A stretch of 35,550 nucleotides of DNA from Planctomycetaceae bacterium (GCA_011525745.1 WYBU01000005.1:1-35550), one strand, 5' to 3'. Shown: positions 19,001 to 26,718, counted from the first letter of the stretch. Made by a program: numbers and translations. Notes: a model not told the origin generated them from the sequence alone.

Positions 19001-19465
19001 GGCCGTGACCTCGCAGCCCAGCCGCATCGCCTCCAGCGGTATGGCTCCGCCGCCGGCGAACGGGTCGAGCACCTTTGGCGCCCGGCCGCCGTAGGCCTTG
19101 CGGATCTCCTCGCGGAACCAATCCACGTCGGCCTTGTTCTCCGTCTCGCGACCCCAGTGGAGGATGCCGCCGACCGTTTCCTCGACGACCTTGTCCTCGA
19201 CCTTGCCGGTCGGCAGCTTCTTGCGCTTGACGACCTTCACGACCTTGCCGCCGATTTTCTCGCACAGCTCCTTGCGCCCCTCCGGCGTCCCAGGGTCCGG
19301 CAGCAACGTCGCAATTAACGCCGCCCGACAAGCCGCGAGCGGCCGCCGCGCCGGCCAGATGTGCAGCGTCGATATGTGCCCGTGCCGCACGTTCTTCTCG
19401 TGCACGGAGTCAATCGACGCCTGCTTGAGCGGAAAGGCGACTTCGATGAGGCGCTTTTCGGTCAT
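16016..19465 (-). CDS. DUF1156 DNA methyltransferase
   Basis: A 1149-residue protein. Residues 1-60 are the DUF1156 signature (R-L-I-E-V-A-F-P-L-K, then H-G-H-I-S-T-L-H-I-W-P-A-R-R-P-L). The SAM-binding motif V-L-D-P-F-A-G-G-G-A-I-P-L-E-A is at 132-146. Four cysteines at 368-371 and 441-444 (C-K-N-C and C-P-C-C) could bind zinc. The catalytic T-D-P-P-Y-Y-D-A-I-P-Y is at 678-688. The C-terminal ~100 residues are charged and helical. It should methylate DNA bases, probably adenine, marking self in the defence operon. ATG 19465 follows the previous stop by 17 nt. Base composition changes inside the gene: the part coding for about residues 465-845, containing the D-P-P-Y motif, is visibly less GC-rich than both ends. 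Confidence 0.92.
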   Translation of the reverse strand: MTEKRLIEVAFPLKQASIDSVHEKNVRHGHISTLHIWPARRPLAACRAALIATLLPDPGTPEGRKELCEKIGGKVVKVVKRKKLPTGKVEDKVVEETVGGILHWGRETENKADVDWFREEIRKAYGGRAPKVLDPFAGGGAIPLEAMRLGCEVTAIDINPVAWFILKCTLEYPQKLAGQKRRLPEFALRDAAFMEEFFKAHGFKKAQIRTFLKHLGLGEDDAPPLPGMGGVAGGEIDPSFLEADLAWHVRAWGRWVLAEARKELARFYPTYADFQPLEEVEEWREKHPNLVRPMRLVPLTDDGTPDIDALNAEVLKKKFAKDKKFWGKDAESKKHRKETTEAFFKNKSTLRWVAKPAVAYLWARTVRCKNCRATIPLLKTRWLAKKENKRVLLTMEPNADQSGVVFGVEENVPAIGGNNAQRREHDRRISAGTMSRAGAWCPCCGKPGTVAMEMEDIRQEGTNGRLGAVMTAVAVDGPKGKEYRLPTSDEFRVADEAAIEASSVFGKIPFGVPSEPTPKGGGTGAGRAFSVQGYGMYRWADLFVTRPLIAFGEFIRATRAAREEMSTQGYSSAWLAAIAPYLACVISKLADKDSTLVEWQPHRFCIGHTFKRWALPISWDFAEVNVLSNSTGSAGDTVDWISDILQDNRADPSWLPAQIVRSDAQAQLTDADFDAVVTDPPYYDAIPYSDCMDFFYVWLRRTLWGMNAEWDRNFRDDLSPKWDSESATGELIDDESRHGNDSAKSKEAYEIGMATVFRRCAEALKPDGRLIIVFANKQPDAWETLVAAIIRAGFTVDGSWPIQTEMGKRMRAHGSAALASSVWLVCRKRPETARPGWDNTVLGEMRTRIGEQLRAFWDAGIRGPDFVWAATGPAMEAYSKHPFVKKADQPGETMSVSEFLRAVRRIVVDFVVGRVLSEATGTEADAETAATLDDVTTYYLLHRHDFGMDDAPAGACILYAVSCNLSESDLADKYDLLVRSGGVDKDDDGEPDAGDADAEGEATEGTGSTFKLKAWKQRKRPGMGVDPLADAARARRLREVAQPRLFEGTESTEEAPAAKMMPLIDQVHRLMHLWRAGDVTKVDLYLEDRGLRRSELFKQLLQALIELSPEGSEERSVLESISNHVQARGISRKEQPKLFVEIVETGSET

Positions 19466-19482
19466 ATTCGTAGACTTCCATT

Positions 19483-20826
19483 CTACCGGGGCAACGGGAG
19501 GACCCCAAACACGATTCCCCCGCTGGAGTAATACAGCACACCCTGCAACTCGAAGTGCATGTAACCGTCCGACTCGATGACCCGTACAACATGCCTAGTT
19601 ACCACATCGAGGGCGTGCTTGAAGTAACCTGCCGACACCGTGCACCATACCCGTTGCATCGATACGAAGGACTTAGAGCGGTACGACGAAATACTATCGA
19701 ACGCTTGACGCAATGCAAAGTGCAGCAACTCCTCTTGTATTCCAAGAAAGAACAACGTATTGGAGTCAAGCCGAAAGACCCGCCCGCCTACACGGCTTTC
19801 GATTACACGAGACTTTAGCGCAAACCACGGATCATAGGGTTTGCCGGGCTGGCGTGAACCGACGATAAACTCCATACCATCGCCCTTACGAAGCGTAATC
19901 CCATCCAATTCATCTATGTTCGACAACGCCCTTAATGCCGCCAGCCGCGTCTGCAGCGCGACTGACAGCGCAGAATGAGGACTAATGAATGAAATCAAGT
20001 CGGCAATATACGTTAGTCTCGCGATGATGCGGAATCGCCGCGGATCAACCGATTCGTCTGCGGGAGGATCGACGAGCCAGCAACGTGCCAGCGTGTCCGC
20101 CTTCGCATCCAACACCGCGATGGTGCCATAATACACGGTCTTCGAGACCGTTCCGTCGTTAACCCGCTCTGATCGCTTTTGCGCTTCGATTGTCGCTTTC
20201 TGCTTTGAAACGTTGCTTGATTTGGCTCTAGCATCTAAACTGATTGTTCCTTTGCATTCGACCTTGATAATACATGTTCCATCGCTCGCTGCGTATTGAA
20301 AGTCCATTGACTGCTCTCGTCCCCCCTGTCGAACTGGGATTCTGTACCAATCCGCCTCCGTCGACTCATGGATGGCGTTTAGCACCGACAGCCCAATTGC
20401 TTCTCCGAGGCGTTCGGTTGTACCGGAATTCATACCCTCTCTGGAAATGACGCCGATAGAATCATTGCGGAACTCCACCAGCCCATCCCACTCCTCGAGC
20501 GCATGACTGATCTTTGGGGCGATTTCTGCGTAGGTGCCGAATCCGCGTGTACCAGGGCGCTTCTTGTAGAATAGGTAATACGTCAGGATATCGGCCGTTG
20601 GAATATCGAGCGTTTTTGGTAGTTTCAATCTGGACAGTAAGCCGCGAGCAGCCGACGTCATCAATGCGCCCTCGTTGACTTTATCGTAAAAATCAGTGCG
20701 TATACTCACGGACTGCGGACGCACTTCCTGAGATGGAGCGAGTAAATTGGCCACAGGCATTCTCCCCATTGCGAGGCCATGCGTACCAACGGTCCACCAG
20801 TTCTTGCCAGCTAAGCTCAGCCTCAC
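19483..20826 (-). CDS. Unrecognised protein with a PD-(D/E)xK nuclease-like motif
   Basis: A 447-residue protein without a family I can name. Residues 172-193 read like a restriction-endonuclease core: D175 in S-M-D-F-Q-Y, then a beta strand and E190-C-K192 in I-I-K-V-E-C-K-G, i.e. D-(14)-E-x-K, with E140 possible as the upstream helix residue. A Lys/Gln/Glu-rich helix follows (K-Q-K-A-T-I-E-A-Q-K-R-S-E), as in this fold. A nuclease role is therefore plausible but unproven. The start is uncertain: GTG 20826 forms a GTGA overlap with the small ORF before it, whereas ATG 20769 and ATG 20760 are alternatives without a clear ribosome-binding site. The gene is noticeably more AT-rich than the helicase and DUF499 genes. 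It lies 17 nt before the methylase gene. Confidence 0.7.
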   Translation of the reverse strand: MRLSLAGKNWWTVGTHGLAMGRMPVANLLAPSQEVRPQSVSIRTDFYDKVNEGALMTSAARGLLSRLKLPKTLDIPTADILTYYLFYKKRPGTRGFGTYAEIAPKISHALEEWDGLVEFRNDSIGVISREGMNSGTTERLGEAIGLSVLNAIHESTEADWYRIPVRQGGREQSMDFQYAASDGTCIIKVECKGTISLDARAKSSNVSKQKATIEAQKRSERVNDGTVSKTVYYGTIAVLDAKADTLARCWLVDPPADESVDPRRFRIIARLTYIADLISFISPHSALSVALQTRLAALRALSNIDELDGITLRKGDGMEFIVGSRQPGKPYDPWFALKSRVIESRVGGRVFRLDSNTLFFLGIQEELLHFALRQAFDSISSYRSKSFVSMQRVWCTVSAGYFKHALDVVTRHVVRVIESDGYMHFELQGVLYYSSGGIVFGVLPLPR

Positions 20827-21023
20827 CGCTCGCGCCGAAGCGAGACGAGCGGACTACCCCTTCGCCGGGGCGACACTGTCGACCGCGCACGCATACAGCC
20901 GATTAGGAAGTCAATTGTGAGTTGCACATGCTGTATGGTGCGGCGACGAATCGGCCTAACGTCGCCGGCTACTTGCGCCTCGGGATGTAGCAGTTCCAAG
21001 AAAAGTGCCCCGTCCTTTCGCAA
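20823..21023 (-). CDS. Doubtful small ORF between the two nuclease-like genes
   Basis: A 66-codon frame from TTG 21023. It is in the same frame as the preceding endonuclease-like gene and would be read through if that gene's TGA (21065-21063) were absent. The translation looks protein-like at first (D-G-A-L-F-L-E-L-L-H-P-E-A-Q-V-A-G-D-V, then I-Q-H-V-Q-L-T-I-D-F-L-I-G-C) and becomes Arg-rich at the end. Its stop overlaps the next gene's GTG by 4 bp. Either a small gene, or the severed C-terminal tail of the upstream protein. A weak GAGAG precedes the TTG. Confidence 0.35.
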   Translation of the reverse strand: MRKDGALFLELLHPEAQVAGDVRPIRRRTIQHVQLTIDFLIGCMRARSTVSPRRRGSPLVSLRRER

Positions 21024-21062
21024 GTAACTCTCGATGCGCAGCAGAGAATCATCACGATCAGC

Positions 21063-22097
21063 TCAGCAGTACGCACCGGGGTGGACCTCGAAGTCTGGAT
21101 AAACCTGTGCGAATCGTCGTAATACGGCGTTGCGCGCCTCCGTTAACCGTTGTGCGCCGGATGGTGAGACCAGAAACACAGGGCAGCGGACATCAGCACA
21201 CCCACAGGGCCCTATCTCCTTCTGTCGAACAAGCTCGTCGTATGTGGCGCGCAGCCGGACAAGTCCGGCCTCAACCTCAGCCAGACCCCGCGACAGCGCG
21301 CGGTCGGATAGATCATGTTTTGTCGGAATACGATCGATGAGCAGGCCGTCGCGTGTACGCCACAGGCCTGTTTTCAGTGCCTCGATAGTATCGGTGACGG
21401 CCTTCTTGAAGTCAGGTAAGGAGCTCTCCATCGTAATCGGTGTTTGAAAGGCTGGGCGGTCAAAGATGCGAGCAATCTGCGTCATCCGCTCGCGGTCGTC
21501 TAAGGGCTTTAACTTTGATACGGCTTGCACTAAGTCACGTGGATCATCAGGAAACGCCTCTCCATCGAGGAATCTCCTTAACAGTGACTCTGCCTTGGAC
21601 CGAATCCGCTCCTCAAACTCAACCCCGGCCCAGAACTCGCAGCGGTAGATGCCCTTTTCCTGAGCGTACGCTCTGCACTTGTCGCGAACGCTGGCACGAA
21701 TCGGCCCGCCGCAGATCACCCTGATTTCGTCCGGCTTTCCAGTCGGCGCGGTCAAGAGCGCATCGATGTCCCCCTTAAACTTCTTCAGCGTCAGACCGTC
21801 AAAGTGATTCGCACATAGAATACAGACCGTTGATCCATCGGGATGTCCGTCAATCAGGCGGACACCCCATATGTCGCGCCCCTTGTCTTTTCCGCGCTGA
21901 CCGTACCATTCAAGGCTACGAAATGTCTCGACGCGGACATGGTAGGCATAGACCAGTCGCTCAAATGTGCGACCATCCAGATCCTCAAAGTGGATGGCAT
22001 GAACCGTCCTCTTGGGTTTCGCCGTCCGCTTAGCTTTCAACGTCTTCTTGGACGGTGTCGTCCTCATAGGCTTCAATGTCTTCCTGTCTTTCGCCAT
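21063..22097 (-). CDS. Mrr-like restriction-endonuclease-fold protein, catalytic Lys apparently missing
   Basis: A 344-residue protein. Residues 1-32 are Lys/Arg-rich. Residues 36-110 have the order of an Mrr-type PD-(D/E)xK domain: F-E-D-L-D-G-R-T-F-E-R-L-V-Y helix with E46, then G-K-D-K-G-R-D-I-W-G with D75, then strand T-V-C-I-L-C-A-N-H, where the family normally has Q/E-x-K. Here the Lys position is Ala96 or Asn97, so cutting activity is uncertain. The C-terminal third contains a C-G-C-A-D-V-R-C cluster. ATG 22097 starts 2 nt after the helicase stop and has GGAGG 7 nt upstream inside the helicase coding sequence, so the start is secure. The in-frame region after its stop still looks coding (20823-21062), so the C-terminus may be truncated. 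Confidence 0.75.
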   Translation of the reverse strand: MAKDRKTLKPMRTTPSKKTLKAKRTAKPKRTVHAIHFEDLDGRTFERLVYAYHVRVETFRSLEWYGQRGKDKGRDIWGVRLIDGHPDGSTVCILCANHFDGLTLKKFKGDIDALLTAPTGKPDEIRVICGGPIRASVRDKCRAYAQEKGIYRCEFWAGVEFEERIRSKAESLLRRFLDGEAFPDDPRDLVQAVSKLKPLDDRERMTQIARIFDRPAFQTPITMESSLPDFKKAVTDTIEALKTGLWRTRDGLLIDRIPTKHDLSDRALSRGLAEVEAGLVRLRATYDELVRQKEIGPCGCADVRCPVFLVSPSGAQRLTEARNAVLRRFAQVYPDFEVHPGAYC

Positions 22098-22099
22098 CT

Positions 22100-25000
22100 T
22101 CAGGCCTCCGCCGCGGCGAAGATCGCGCTCTCGTCGATCACGACGCCGCCCTTGGCTCGACAAAGCAACCGCCCAAACGGATCACGCACGCGCGTGACCT
22201 GCGGATGCGGCGAGGCACAATTGAACACGGTATAGAGCCAGTAGCCGTCACGCAGGTTGCAGGCCTTGGCCCATTCGTTCTCGGTGACTTCCACGTCGGC
22301 GATGGCCGCACGGCCCTTCACTTCGATGGCCCGCCGCTCGCCGGACGGATGGATCGACAGCAAATCGAATCCCGGGTTGTCCGACAGACCGGCGGCCCGC
22401 GCCTTTGGCGGCGTCGATACATCGCGGACGGTTGCTCCCAGCGCCTCCTCGTAAGCCGCCGCCACGCGCATGGCGATCGCTTCGATTTCGGCGCTGTGGC
22501 GCTTGCGGTCCGCCGGATCGGCGGACGGCACGACCAGCGCGTGCGCCAGGAAGCGCACCGGGCCGGGGGCGATCGAAGCCGGTTCGGCCCGCAACCGGGC
22601 AACGGCTGCGTCGCGCCGCGCCGAGAGCGACCGCTGCTGCTCTTTCACGCGCTCCAGCGCTTTTCGGGCGCGACCGTCGCCGGATCGTGCCCGGTCGGTC
22701 AGCCGCGCCCGCTGGCCGGCCAATTCCGCGTCATGTGAGTTGTAGCCGCGCAGCAGGAACTCTTCCCGTTGGGGCAGCGATTCGAGCACGGCGCGTTGCC
22801 TCGCCGCCGCCAGCGGCCCGGCGACGGCCGCTTCCGCGTATTCCGTCGCGCGGATAATCGATTCCTCGGCGGCCAATGCGATGCGGGCGTATTCCGGCGG
22901 AAACCGGTCGCTGCCCCGCAACAACAATAGATGCTCGACCGGGCACTCTTCGATGACGCCGGCCCGGTCGCGCAGGCCGACGAGACGGCACTCGAGCAGT
23001 TCGTCGGCGTCGCCGTTGAGCGCACGCCGCAGGACGCTGACTTCCATGAGGTGGAAGAGGTAGGGCGCATCGGCGGTCGGGTCGATGAAGACGGCCCCGC
23101 GCAGCGCGTCGCCCGCGAAACGTTCGAGAACGACGGCCCGCAGCCGCTCGAAGACAGGCTCGCCCGGGTGCAGGAAGACGGCGCTGTCCTTGTCCGCGGG
23201 CCGATAGACCGTAAGCCGGTCGCGAACGTGCGGCGGGTAGGTCTCCAACACCGACCAGAGCAGATCGAGTCCGGCGCGGCGACCGGGACGCAGCGAAAAG
23301 CAGCCATCGAGATCGCCTTCGATGATCAGATCAAGTTCGCGCGCCGCCCGCTCGACGAATCGGCGCACGTATCCGGGCAGCAGTCGGCGGAACGTCTCGG
23401 TTTCGGCCTGGCTGCGCAGTCGAGGAAGCTGCGATTTGACGTCGCCGCCGTCGCCGTACAACCGTTTCTCGCGGGCTTCCAGGGCGTCGATCTGTTCCTT
23501 GGTCAGGATCCCTTCGATGCGCCGCTGGGCGTCGGACGCTCCGGCGTCGGTGAGGGCGGACGCCATGAACGCCGTGATCGAGACGTTTTCGAACAGCCGG
23601 CCAACGACGTCGAAGACCTTGTCCGATTTCAGCTCCTTCCGCATGCTTTCGAGCTTCTTGAGCAGCGTGTTCAGCACGCGGCCTTCCCGCGTCTTGCCGG
23701 CGATCAGATTCACGATGATGACGATCGGGCTTTGCTGCCCGTAGCGATGGATGCGGCCCATGCGCTGTTCGAGCCGGGCCGGGTTCCAGGGGACGTCGTA
23801 GTTGACCATCAGCCAGCAGAATTGCAGGTTGATGCCCTCGCCGGCGGCGTCCGTGGCGACGAGATATTGAGCGCCGCCGCTGCGCACGTTGCGGCGGAAG
23901 TGCTCGACCTGACGCTCGCGCTCCTTGTAGTCCATGCCGCCGTGCAGGCAGGCGATGCGGTCGGTGTAGCCCATCGCTTCGAGTCGGTGGACGAGCCAGT
24001 CGAGCGTATCGCGATGTTCCGTGAAGACGATCAGCTTTTCGTCGCGGAAGCGCGGATTGGTCAGCACCTCGCGCAGCGTCTCGAACTTCGATTCGTGACC
24101 GCTGTCCAGCACCGCCTGCGCGAGTTGCAGCCGCCGCTGGACCTGTTCGCGTTCGGCTTCAAGCTCTGGGAGCGAGGTGTAGACGATGGCCTGGAGCAAC
24201 TCGTCTTCCGTGCGCTCGTGCCGTTCCTGTCCATCCTCGCCGGCGTCTTCGTCGGCGGTGGTGTCGTCGAACGGATCGTTGAGTTCGTCGAGGCGGCGTT
24301 GCGCCGCGAGCATCTGCTCGGTTGTGATTCGGCCATCGCGGAGCGCGTCGATGAAGCCGTCCAGGCGGGCGAGCCGGCGCTCGAACGATTTCATCACTGC
24401 GTACGTCGAGCTGGCGAGGCGGCGCTGGAAGACGCTCATGGCCAGCCGCGCCGCGGAGCGATTGAGAATCTGGGCGCGGTTGTAGAACGCTTCCATGTAG
24501 GCGGTCGTTTCGTCGTAAAGCGTTTGCTCGCTGACCTCGCCCTGCGTCAGGTCGTAGCTCAGCGTGTTGGATTCGCGCTTGGGATAGAGCGGACGCTCGT
24601 CGAAGTGGACCATCTCCTCCTTCGTGCGGCGGATGAAATGGCGTGCCCTGGCGTCTGGGGGGTAGCCGTTGAATGCGTCGAGGGTGGGCAGGACATCCGG
24701 TTCGAGGAGCCGCCACAAGCAGTAATAAGGAAAGTCCTTGCCCATGTGCGGCGTCGCGGTGAGCAGCAGGAGATGGTGAGCGGACCAGGGCAGCGTCCAG
24801 CGCGGATCGCCCGCGGGAATACCGGCGATCGCCTCGGCCAGCCTGTAGCGGTCGGTCTTTCGCACGGTGAGGTCCGCTTCGCGGTCGGCGGCGAGCTTGT
24901 GGGCTTCGTCGAAGATGACGACGTCGTACGGCTCCACCGACTTTTCCTGGAGCCGCTCGAATACGCGGTCGCCGGAAAGCGTGTCGATGCTGCAAATCAG

Positions 25001-25666
25001 CAGGTCGCTGTTCGGACCGGTGAACGGGTTTTCATGGCGAATGTCTGCACCGCGGATGATCCGAAAGCACAAGCTGAAGAGCACGCGCAGCTCGCGTTCC
25101 CAGTTGCCGATCAGCCCGGCCGGCGGGACGATCAGAACGCGCCGGATCAAGCGGCGAGCGAGCATCTCGCGGATGTACAGGCCCGCCATGATCGTTTTCC
25201 CGGCCCCCGCATCGTCAGCCAGCAAAAACCGCAAGCGTGGCTGCGTCAGCATGTGTTCGTACACAGCAATCCGCTGGTGCGGCAGCGGATCAATCAGCGA
25301 GACTTCGGTCGCGAAGGTCGGATTGAACATATGGCCGAATGCGAGTCTCTGTGCTTCGGCGTACAGCCCAACCCGATCGGCGGAGGCGAGAAAGTCATGA
25401 TGATTGGGCACGGCCGTCGCGTCGGTGGCGGCGGACGCCGACGCGACAGGCTGGCGAGCGTGGTCCAGTCCTTCGCTTTCGATGCGCAGAATCTGCTGCC
25501 ACGCGAGGGCGGATGGCTTCGATTGCCCGTTTTCCCAGCGGTTGATCGAGGCGAACGATACGCCGAGGACCTCGGCAAGCCGCACCTGCGTGAGTCCGAG
25601 TTTCTCGCGCAACCGGCGAATGCGCTCGGCGGACTTAGGCTCGATATTGCGCCTTATCGCAGACAT
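22100..25666 (-). CDS. XRE-HTH / SNF2-type helicase / DUF3883 fusion
   Basis: A 1188-residue protein, first gene of the defence operon. Residues 12-62 are an XRE-type helix-turn-helix (L-R-E-K-L-G-L-T-Q-V-R-L-A-E-V-L-G-V then S-F-A-S-I-N-R-W-E-N-G). The SNF2/RapA-like ATPase has D-D-A-G-A-G-K-T-I-M at 151-160, D-E-A-H at 253-256, and in the second lobe F-T-E-H-R-D-T-L, D-A-A-G-E-G-I-N-L-Q and R-M-G-R-I-H-R-Y-G-Q. The C-terminal ~100 residues (N-P-G-F-D-L-L-S through I-E-V-K-G-R to the Y-W-L-Y-T-V strand) match DUF3883. It should move on or remodel duplex DNA using ATP. An HTH fused to this helicase type suggests it either binds its own promoter or targets specific DNA; an inverted repeat covers its start codon. 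GC is high compared with the next two genes. Confidence 0.9.
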   Translation of the reverse strand: MSAIRRNIEPKSAERIRRLREKLGLTQVRLAEVLGVSFASINRWENGQSKPSALAWQQILRIESEGLDHARQPVASASAATDATAVPNHHDFLASADRVGLYAEAQRLAFGHMFNPTFATEVSLIDPLPHQRIAVYEHMLTQPRLRFLLADDAGAGKTIMAGLYIREMLARRLIRRVLIVPPAGLIGNWERELRVLFSLCFRIIRGADIRHENPFTGPNSDLLICSIDTLSGDRVFERLQEKSVEPYDVVIFDEAHKLAADREADLTVRKTDRYRLAEAIAGIPAGDPRWTLPWSAHHLLLLTATPHMGKDFPYYCLWRLLEPDVLPTLDAFNGYPPDARARHFIRRTKEEMVHFDERPLYPKRESNTLSYDLTQGEVSEQTLYDETTAYMEAFYNRAQILNRSAARLAMSVFQRRLASSTYAVMKSFERRLARLDGFIDALRDGRITTEQMLAAQRRLDELNDPFDDTTADEDAGEDGQERHERTEDELLQAIVYTSLPELEAEREQVQRRLQLAQAVLDSGHESKFETLREVLTNPRFRDEKLIVFTEHRDTLDWLVHRLEAMGYTDRIACLHGGMDYKERERQVEHFRRNVRSGGAQYLVATDAAGEGINLQFCWLMVNYDVPWNPARLEQRMGRIHRYGQQSPIVIIVNLIAGKTREGRVLNTLLKKLESMRKELKSDKVFDVVGRLFENVSITAFMASALTDAGASDAQRRIEGILTKEQIDALEAREKRLYGDGGDVKSQLPRLRSQAETETFRRLLPGYVRRFVERAARELDLIIEGDLDGCFSLRPGRRAGLDLLWSVLETYPPHVRDRLTVYRPADKDSAVFLHPGEPVFERLRAVVLERFAGDALRGAVFIDPTADAPYLFHLMEVSVLRRALNGDADELLECRLVGLRDRAGVIEECPVEHLLLLRGSDRFPPEYARIALAAEESIIRATEYAEAAVAGPLAAARQRAVLESLPQREEFLLRGYNSHDAELAGQRARLTDRARSGDGRARKALERVKEQQRSLSARRDAAVARLRAEPASIAPGPVRFLAHALVVPSADPADRKRHSAEIEAIAMRVAAAYEEALGATVRDVSTPPKARAAGLSDNPGFDLLSIHPSGERRAIEVKGRAAIADVEVTENEWAKACNLRDGYWLYTVFNCASPHPQVTRVRDPFGRLLCRAKGGVVIDESAIFAAAEA
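22105..22109 (-). promoter_or_regulatory. Ribosome-binding site fixing the endonuclease-like gene start
   Basis: GGAGG on the minus strand, 7 nt before ATG 22097 and inside the last codons of the helicase gene. It rules out the longer frame that would begin at 22163. Confidence 0.75.
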
Positions 25667-25706
25667 GATACGGATTGATCATATCAAGCAGAATCCATCA
25701 ATCAAG
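25664..25706 (-). promoter_or_regulatory. Candidate operator for the defence operon
   Basis: TTGATCATATCAA at 25675-25687 has perfect 5-bp arms around CAT. A wider pair, TGATA (25666-25670) and TATCA (25682-25686), overlaps the start codon of the helicase. ATCAAG occurs at 25683-25688 and again at 25701-25706. Because the first gene carries an XRE helix-turn-helix, autoregulation through this site is a reasonable guess. Confidence 0.4.
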
Positions 25707-25995
25707 GAAGAGCGGTCGTGTGGTTCGCGGATTCTTAATATCATATGTTATAATTCGCGTGTAACGTGTTTGTTGAAATAGGTTTACGCTTTCCTGTTTG
25801 ATCGGCAAGATTGCCCGATTCATTAACGTCGAAACTAGTGAGGAACTTGGTTCTACGTGTCGTTACCGTCTGAAAGCCGGAGCTCCGTTCGCATGCCGCA
25901 TTCTACGGCTCAGTGTTCGCAAGCCTTCGAACGGAACGGACCGGCGGGCTTGGCGTGTGGCGGACCACCGCGCCGACCAACGGTTGAACGTGGCT
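25667..25995. other. AT-rich intergenic region before the defence operon
   Basis: This 329-nt stretch lies between two minus-strand units: the last Liv gene ends at 25996 and the helicase starts at 25666. The part 25681-25800 is markedly AT-rich against the GC-rich surroundings and contains TATAAC-like sequence on the minus strand near 25749-25755, a possible -10 element. No gene is visible. It must hold the defence operon promoter unless transcription continues from the Liv operon. Confidence 0.4.
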
Positions 25996-26718
25996 TCATA
26001 GGTACACCTCGCGCAACTTCTTTTCGTCTCGCAATTCCCCACTGGGGCCGGTGAACGAAATCTGCCCGTTTCTCAGCACGTAGACGCGCTGGGCGATCTT
26101 GAGCACCTCGCGGACTTTCTGTTCGACGATCAAGGCGGCCACGCCGGCTTCACGGCTGATTTCGGCAATACGGCCGAGCGCTGCACTAACCAACGGCGGG
26201 GCCAAACCCAGCGACGGCTCATCAAGCAAGAGCATCCGCGGGGACAACACCAGGGCCATGCCGAGCGCGAGCATCTGCTTCTCGCCGCCGGACAGCGTGC
26301 CGCCTCGCTGGCGAAGCCGGCCGGACAGAGCGGGGAACAACGTCAACACTCGGTCGATGCCGGCCTTGAGTTCCTGCTTGCTCGCGAGGCTGACACCGCC
26401 CATCTCCAGGTTCTCTCGCACCGTCAGGTCGGTAAAGACGCGGTTGCCCTGCGGGACGTAGGCCACACTCTTCGCCAGCCACGTCCGCGGAGTCGGATCG
26501 CGAATTGGGTTTCCTTCGAAGAGCACGCGCCCGGTCCAGATGGGCAGCAACCCAAAGACGGCCTTGAGCAGGGTGGACTTGCCCGCGCCGTTGTGGCCGA
26601 TCAGCGCGACGATCTCATCCGGAGCGACACCAAGGCTCACGCCGCCGACCACCTGCTTCTTGCCGTAGCCGGTGACGAGCGATTCGATCTCCAGAAACCG
26701 GCCAGCGGCATCAGCCAA
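25996..26718 (-). CDS. livF: Branched-chain amino acid-type ABC transporter ATP-binding protein LivF
   Basis: A 240-residue ABC ATPase. Walker A is G-H-N-G-A-G-K-S-T, the signature is L-S-G-G-E-K-Q, Walker B is M-L-L-L-D-E-P followed by S-L-G-L-A-P, and the switch region is V-E-Q-K-V. The S-L-G-L-A-P stretch and the short C-terminus are typical of LivF. With LivG it forms the cytoplasmic motor of a Liv/HAAT importer. TTG 26718 overlaps the end of livG by 8 nt and has a strong GGAGG 6 nt before it, so the non-ATG start is well supported; a start at 26790 would add residues with no LivF counterpart. It is the last gene of the operon. Confidence 0.93.
   Translation of the reverse strand: MADAAGRFLEIESLVTGYGKKQVVGGVSLGVAPDEIVALIGHNGAGKSTLLKAVFGLLPIWTGRVLFEGNPIRDPTPRTWLAKSVAYVPQGNRVFTDLTVRENLEMGGVSLASKQELKAGIDRVLTLFPALSGRLRQRGGTLSGGEKQMLALGMALVLSPRMLLLDEPSLGLAPPLVSAALGRIAEISREAGVAALIVEQKVREVLKIAQRVYVLRNGQISFTGPSGELRDEKKLREVYL

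Noticed and set aside
18089..19318. Plus-strand open frame of about 400 codons opposite the DUF1156 methylase
   Set aside because: Antisense to conserved methylase motifs; no motif of its own.
22931..25678. Long plus-strand open frame (over 900 codons) opposite the helicase gene
   Set aside because: It is the antisense shadow of a clear SNF2 helicase in GC-rich DNA; its translation has no recognisable motif.
25749..25754. TATAAT on the plus strand as a promoter
   Set aside because: No matching -35 element at the right distance and no supported plus-strand gene downstream.
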